Positions 59,501 to 64,000 of a stretch of 64,000 nt of DNA are shown in pieces. This DNA is from Actinomycetospora sp. NBRC 106378 (lineage in GTDB: Bacteria; Actinomycetota; Actinomycetes; Mycobacteriales; Pseudonocardiaceae), in NCBI RefSeq assembly GCF_030269685.1, contig NZ_BSTT01000020.1, forward strand, positions 1 through 64,000, in the 5' to 3' direction. Both the position numbers and the translations under genes were made by a program. Every line of letters begins with the position of its first letter. Position 1 is the stretch's first letter. Under the pieces are notes generated by a model that worked only from the letters and a program-made list of their open reading frames with translations, was not told where the DNA came from and did no database searches.

Positions 59501-60576
59501 CGCCGGCCCCCCGTCCAGAACGCCGCCACCGCGGCGGCACCCAGAGCGACGGCGGTCAGCGCCGCGTTCCGCCACATCTCGGGCAGGTCGCGGGTGGTGA
59601 CGATCGGGTCCGGCGGCAGGCCGTAGACCTCCGGCTCGTCGAGCAGGAGGAAGAACGCCCCGTCCCCACCGACGCCGTCGTTCTCGTCGCGGCCGTAGAG
59701 CCGGGCCTCGTTCACGCCGCGGTCGTGCAGCTCGGCGAGCCGGGCGTCCGCGGCGGCCTGCAGCTCGTCGAGGTCGCCGAACTGGATCGACTTCGTCGGG
59801 CACGCCTTCGCGCAGGCGGGCTCCAGTCCGCTGCCGAGGCGGTCGTAGCACAGCGTGCACTTGTGGGCGCCGCCGTCGGATCCGCGGACGTCGATGACGC
59901 CGTAGGGGCAGGACGGGACGCAGTAGCCGCAGCCGTTGCAGATGTCGTCCTGCACCACGACGGTGCCGAACTCGGTGCGGAACAGCGCGCCGGTCGGGCA
60001 GTTGTCCAGGCATCCGGCGTGCGTGCAGTGCTTGCAGACGTCGGAGGCCATGAGCCAGCGGACGTCCCGCTCGTCGTCGGGGGTCTGCTGACCGTGCGCC
60101 CCCGCGTCGGGGAGCAGGGACAGCAGGTCGACCGTGCCGCCCCCGGGCGCCGGCGTGGTCTCGCGGGTGGAGGGCAGCGCGCCGCCGCCGAGCGCGGGCA
60201 GGCCCGACGGGATGTGCCCCGTCGTGACGTCGTCGGTGGACGCGCCACCGTGCTTCGTCGTCGCCGACCCATGCGGACGGACGTCCTCGATGAACGCCAC
60301 GTGCCGCCACGTGGAGGCGCCGAGGTCACCGGTGTTGTCGTAGGACATCCCGGTGAGGCGGTAGAGGTCGGACGCGTCGGTCCCGTCGTCGGGGACGAGG
60401 TTCCACTCCTTGCACGCCACCTCGCAGGCCTTGCAGCCGATGCAGACCGACGTGTCGGTGAAGAACCCGACCCGCTTCGGGTGCGACGGATCGAACCCCG
60501 CGTCCGCGGCCGGGTCGGGGAGCTCGCCGTACAGCGAGTTCGCCGTCCCCGAGAACGCGTCGAAGACGTTGGTCAT
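59497..60576 (-). CDS. formate dehydrogenase iron-sulfur subunit
   Basis: A 359-residue Fe-S electron-transfer subunit. Four cysteine clusters are visible: DTSVCIGCKACEVACKEW, CKHCTHAGCLDNCPTGAL, CNGCGYCVPSCPYGVI, and CTLCYDR with ACAKACPTKSI. The middle insertion (about residues 95-165) is Gly/Thr/Pro-rich. A C-terminal hydrophobic anchor (AALTAVALGAAAVAAFW) attaches it to the membrane near the NrfD subunit. It follows fdhA after a 66-bp repeat-bearing spacer. Confidence 0.88.
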   Translation of the reverse strand: MTNVFDAFSGTANSLYGELPDPAADAGFDPSHPKRVGFFTDTSVCIGCKACEVACKEWNLVPDDGTDASDLYRLTGMSYDNTGDLGASTWRHVAFIEDVRPHGSATTKHGGASTDDVTTGHIPSGLPALGGGALPSTRETTPAPGGGTVDLLSLLPDAGAHGQQTPDDERDVRWLMASDVCKHCTHAGCLDNCPTGALFRTEFGTVVVQDDICNGCGYCVPSCPYGVIDVRGSDGGAHKCTLCYDRLGSGLEPACAKACPTKSIQFGDLDELQAAADARLAELHDRGVNEARLYGRDENDGVGGDGAFFLLLDEPEVYGLPPDPIVTTRDLPEMWRNAALTAVALGAAAVAAFWTGGRR

Positions 60577-60642
60577 GGTCGAGCTCCGCTGCGCTTCGTC
60601 TCCGTCGTCATGGCCGAGCTCCCCTTCGGTGCGTCTCCGTGG
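60577..60642. repeat. spacer made of GAGCTCCGCT/CGTCTCCG repeat units
   Basis: The 66 bases between fdhA and the Fe-S gene consist largely of two GAGCTCC...CGTCTCCG units on the plus strand, related to the 36-bp array at the end of the first hldE gene. No ribosome site is obvious. Confidence 0.55.
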
Positions 60643-63600
60643 TCACTCGATCCCTCCCGGCTCGACCCCCGCGCGACGGCGGTAGCCGGCGACGTACTCG
60701 AGGAGCTCGGGGCCGCGTGGTCGACGTCCCGGCTGGATGTCGCAGGTCGCGACCTTCGACTCCTGGATGTGGACGTTGGAATCCATCACGACGCCGAGCA
60801 GGTCGTTCGCCGGATCGCCGGTGATGATGCCCTGGGAGCCCCAGTGGTAGGGGAGCCCGATCTGGTGCACCTCACGGTCCCCGATCCGCAGCGGTTTCAT
60901 GCGCTCGGTCACCATCACCCGCGCCTCGATCGCCGTCCGCGCCGAGATCAGCGTCGCCCACCCCATGTGCTCGAGGCCCCGCTCCGCGGCGAGCGCGGGG
61001 GAGATCTCGCAGAAGAACTCCGGCTGGAGTTCCGAGAGGTAGGGCAGCGTGCGACTCATCCCGCCCGCGGTGTGGTGCTCGGTGAGCCGGTAGGTGAGGA
61101 AGACGTAGGGGAAGACCTCGCTCTGCGACGGGTTCAGCCGGTTCCAGGCGCGGTCCATCTCCTCGTGCGCGGGGTTGTCCTGCTGGTCGTGCAGCAGGTT
61201 GCGCACCGGGGACTCGACCGGCTCGTAGTGCGTCGGCAGCGGGCCGTCGGTCAGCCCCGTCGGCGCGTAGAGCCACGCCTTCCCGTCCGCCTGCATGATG
61301 AAGGCGTCGGTGCCGGCGAGGGCGTCGGGACCGGTGGCGCCGGGGTCCGGCTTGTAGTCCGGCGGCTTGGTGACCTCGAAGTCGGGCACGTCGTGCCCGA
61401 CCCAGCGGCCCTGCGCCTCGTCCCACCACACGAGCGCCTTGCGGTCGCTCCACGGCCGGCCCTCGGCGTCGGCCGAGGCCCGGTTGTAGAGCACCCGGCG
61501 GTTCGCCGGCCAGGCCCAGCCCCACTCGGCGGCGATCCAGTCCTGCTCCTCGCCGGGCTTGCGGCGGTCGGCCTGGTTGACGCCGTCCTTGTAGATGCCG
61601 GTGTAGATCCAGCAGCCCGCCGTGGTCGAGCCGTCGGCGGTCAGCTCGGTGTACGACGACAGCGGCATCCCGTCGGCGTCGGCCCCGTTGATCTCCGCGA
61701 GCACCGTCTCGACGTCGGGCTCGTCGTGCATCCCGGAGGTCGGGTAGCCCCACGTCAGGTTGAGCAGCGGCTGGTCCCGCTCCTCCGTGGACCCGGCGAG
61801 CTTCTCCCGGATGCGCTTTCCGAGGTGGTAGTAGAAGTGCAGCTCGGAACGGGCGTCGCCCGGCGGATGCACCGCCTCGCGTCGCCACTGGACCAGACGC
61901 TGGGTCTGGGTGAAGCTGCCCGCCTTCTCGGTGTGGTTGGCGCAGGGCAGGAAGAAGACCTCGGTCCCGATGTCCTCGGTGCGCAGCTCGCCGGTCTCGA
62001 TCTCCGGAGCGTCGTACCAGAACGTGGCCGACTCGATCATCTGCATGTCGCGGACGACGAGCCATTCCAGGTTCGCGAGGCCGAGGCGCTGCATCTTGCC
62101 GTTGGCGTGCCCGACCGCCGGGTTCTCGCCGACGAGGAAGTACCCGAAGGACTTCTTGTCGATCTGGTCCCGGACGATCGAGTAGCTGCCGTGGTCGCCG
62201 GTGATCCGTGGCATCCAGTCGAACGCGAAGTCGTTCTCCGCGGTCGCCGCGTCGCCCCACCACGCCTTGAGCAGGGACACCGTGTAGGCGTCCATGTTGC
62301 CCCAGAAGCCGGTCTTGGCGGCGTCCGCGTCGAGGTAGTCGCGCAGCGTCTCGTGGTGCGCGCTCGGCATGGGCAGGTAGCCGGGCAGCAGGTCGAACAG
62401 CGTGGGGATGTCCGTCGAGCCCTGGATCGAGGCGTGCCCGCGCAGGGCCAGGATGCCGCCGCCGGGACGGCCCATGTTCCCGAGCAGGGTCTGCAGGATC
62501 GCCGCCGCGCGGATGTACTGCACGCCCACGGTGTGGTGGGTCCAGCCGACCGAGTAGACCCACGCGGTCGTCCGGTCCCGGCCGGAGTTCTCGGTGATCG
62601 CCTTCGCGACCTCGAGGAACGACCCCACCGACATGCCGCACACCTGCGACACCGCCTCCGGGGTGTAGCGGCTGTAGTGCCGCTTGAGCACCTGGTAGAC
62701 GCACTGCGGGTGGGTCAGGGTCTGGTCGCGCCGCGGCTCGTGGTGCCCGATCGGCGCGTCCTGCCCGTTCGGGTGCTCGGGCATCTGGGACTCCCACGCG
62801 TCCCGCTTGCCGGCCGCCGGCGCCCGGTAGGCGTCCTCGAGACCCCAGCTGACCGGCGAGTACTCACCGGTGTCCGGGTCGTACCCGGAGAAGATGCCGC
62901 CGGCCTCCGGGTCGGAGGCGTCCACGAAGGAGTCGTCGACGATGTCGGCGGCGTTCGTGAACGTCTGCACGTACTCGCGGAAGTCGAGCTCGTTCTCCAG
63001 GACGTAGTTGATCAGCCCGCCCAGGAACGCGATGTCCGCGCCGCCCCGGAACGGCACGTGGTGGTCGGCCACCGCGGTGGTGCGGGTGAAGCGCGGGTCG
63101 ACGTGGATGACCTTCGCGCCGCGGCGCTTGGCCTCCATCACCCACTGGAAGCCCACGGGGTGGGCCTCCGCCATGTTGGACCCCTCGATGACGATGCAGT
63201 CCGAGTACACGAGGTCCTGGAGGAAGTTGCTGGCGCCTCCACGCCCGAAGCTGGTCCCCAGACCGGGGACGGTGGCGCTGTGTCAAATACGCGCCTGGTT
63301 CTCCACCTGGATCGCGCCGAGCGCCATGAACAGCTTCTTGATGAGGTAGTTCTCCTCGTTGTCCAGCGTCGCGCCGCCGAGGCTCGAGAAGCCCCGGGTG
63401 CGCCGCAGGACACGCCCCTGGGCGTCGGTGTCCTCCCACCCACGACGGCGGGCGTCGATCACCCGGTCGGCGATCATGTCGACCGCCGTGTCGAGGTCGA
63501 GGTCCTCCCACTCGGTGCCGTAGGGCCGCCGGTACCGCACGGTCGTCACGCGGGAGGGGCTGGTCACCAGCGACGTCGACGCCGAACCCTTCGGGCACAG

Positions 63601-63852
63601 GCGCCCGCGGGAGACGGGGGAGTCGGGGTCGCCCTCGATCTGGGTGACCCGGCCGTCGCGCACGTAGACGTTCTGGCCGCAGCCCACGGCGCAGTACGGG
63701 CAGATCGACTTGACGACCTCGTCGGCCGTGTCGGTCCGCGGCGTGAGCGCCTTCGTCCGCGGCGACTGCACGGCGGTGCCGCGGGCGAGCGGGTCAGGAC
63801 CGGTCGCCTGGCGGAACATCGGCCATTCGCCGAGCCAGGTACGGACGCCCAT
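60643..63852 (-). CDS. fdhA: selenocysteine-containing formate dehydrogenase catalytic subunit
   Basis: A single gene of 1069 residues with in-frame TGA at 63283-63285 read as selenocysteine at residue 190. Before it lie the Fe-S motif CPYCAVGCGQ...RLCPKG and ATLDNEENYLIKKLF; QARI-U-HSATVPGLGTSFG surrounds the Sec as in FdhF and FdnG. Afterwards come SDCIVIEGSNMAEAHPVGF, FNMGRPGGGI-like GNMGRPGGGILALRG and the molybdopterin domain ending in the VHIQESKVATCDIQPGRRP region. The ATG has GGAGG eight bases upstream. No Tat signal is seen in the first 30 residues, unlike FdnG. Expressing it as two ORFs would be wrong. Confidence 0.94.
63240..63285 (-). promoter_or_regulatory. UGA plus SECIS-like hairpin in fdhA
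   Basis: Reading the minus strand, the UGA at 63285-63283 is followed 12 nt later by the hairpin GTCCCC-GGTCT-GGGGAC (63254-63270). The GGUCU apical loop is the same as in the E. coli fdhF/fdnG SECIS element that SelB binds. Position and loop together strongly support Sec recoding. Confidence 0.88.
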
Positions 63853-63914
63853 GGGGTGGACCTCCCCGTGCTGTGGTGGACCCGGGTTCCGACGCTGGGA
63901 CCTGGGGGAACGTG

Positions 63915-64000
63915 TGGCGGAGGCGGACGGGAATCGAACCCGCCTGGCCGAGATACCCGGCCACGTCGGTGTTGAAGACCGCGGGGCCCACCAGGAACCC
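63915..64000 (-). tRNA. selC: tRNA-Sec (anticodon TCA), 5' end cut by window
   Basis: The minus strand shows the anticodon TCA (63973-63975) in a GGTCTTCAACACC loop, a long variable arm with a 6-bp stem (TGGCCG...CGGCCA), and T-arm GGCGGGTTCGATTCCCGTC. The acceptor 3' strand CGCCTCCG is followed by encoded CCA (63915-63917). The 5' acceptor strand and part of the D arm are past position 64000. It lies about 60 bases upstream of fdhA on the same strand. Confidence 0.93.

Noticed and set aside
60643-63210. fdhA as two genes, one ending at 63283 and one starting at 63210
   Set aside because: Both pieces are in one frame separated only by the TGA, with a SECIS-like hairpin and a tRNA-Sec nearby. 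Sec recoding is far more likely.
59725-63975. Plus-strand ORF of 1416 codons across fdhA and fdhB
   Set aside because: Antisense shadow of two strongly recognised genes.

Overview
This is a GC-rich actinobacterial chromosome segment. The bacterial proteasome activator, WhiB regulator, SigF-type sigma factors with RsbW-like partners, GAF-ANTAR regulators, a WS/DGAT acyltransferase and pervasive 4-nt GTGA/ATGA stop-start overlaps all point to Actinomycetota. A member of the Pseudonocardiales is my inference, not something the sequence proves.

Layout. 1-5.3 kb: tail of a transposase, an OmpR-type two-component pair, and a translationally coupled envelope operon (PAP2 phosphatase, DedA, Wzz-like protein, secreted esterase). 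5.3-13.5 kb is an accessory, rearranged region: small ORFs, a STAS protein, a WS/DGAT acyltransferase, a three-gene DUF5994 operon, three GAF-ANTAR regulators bounded by 40-nt inverted repeats, and a near-identical 770-bp duplication that created a truncated acyltransferase and a second, eroded copy of the DUF5994 operon. 13.5-16.1 kb: a membrane-anchored sulfite-oxidase-like molybdoenzyme and small proteins. 16.4-23.7 kb is a second accessory island: a decayed IS3 element abutting an IS21 remnant, a TlpA-like lipoprotein and CcdA-like protein facing a ferritin-like-tatA-tatC-tatB operon, and an ssb pseudogene.

23.7-32.1 kb: tRNA-Lys and tRNA-His, oligoribonuclease, a lipid set (acyl-CoA dehydrogenase, acyl-CoA synthetase, two-domain reductase), a single-domain ATP-dependent DNA ligase and a DUF1206 membrane protein. 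32.1-34.5 kb: a glycosyltransferase and an rsbW-sigF operon with a good SigF-type promoter. 34.6-44.6 kb: an ADP-heptose and glycosyltransferase cluster (GmhB, GmhA, two HldE-like bifunctional enzymes, GT9, GT4 and GT2 enzymes, an SDR). 44.7-51.9 kb: MalQ, RecQ-like helicase, topoisomerase IB, an ATP-binding regulator, Bpa and WhiB3-like protein. 52.2-54.1 kb: a second anti-sigma-antagonist/anti-sigma/SigF module.

54.1-64.0 kb is a complete-looking selenocysteine locus on the minus strand, in transcription order: tRNA-Sec (cut by the window end), fdhA with an in-frame UGA and a SECIS-like hairpin, the iron-sulfur subunit, a NrfD-like membrane subunit, a permease, selA and selB. selD is not in view.

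Several dispersed short repeat families run through the window: a CGTCGTTGCTGTC palindrome at four loci, a GTAGCG...CCGCTAC hairpin at two, and GAGCTCCGCT-type units. Some are read as protein inside glycosyltransferase, heptose and selA genes.
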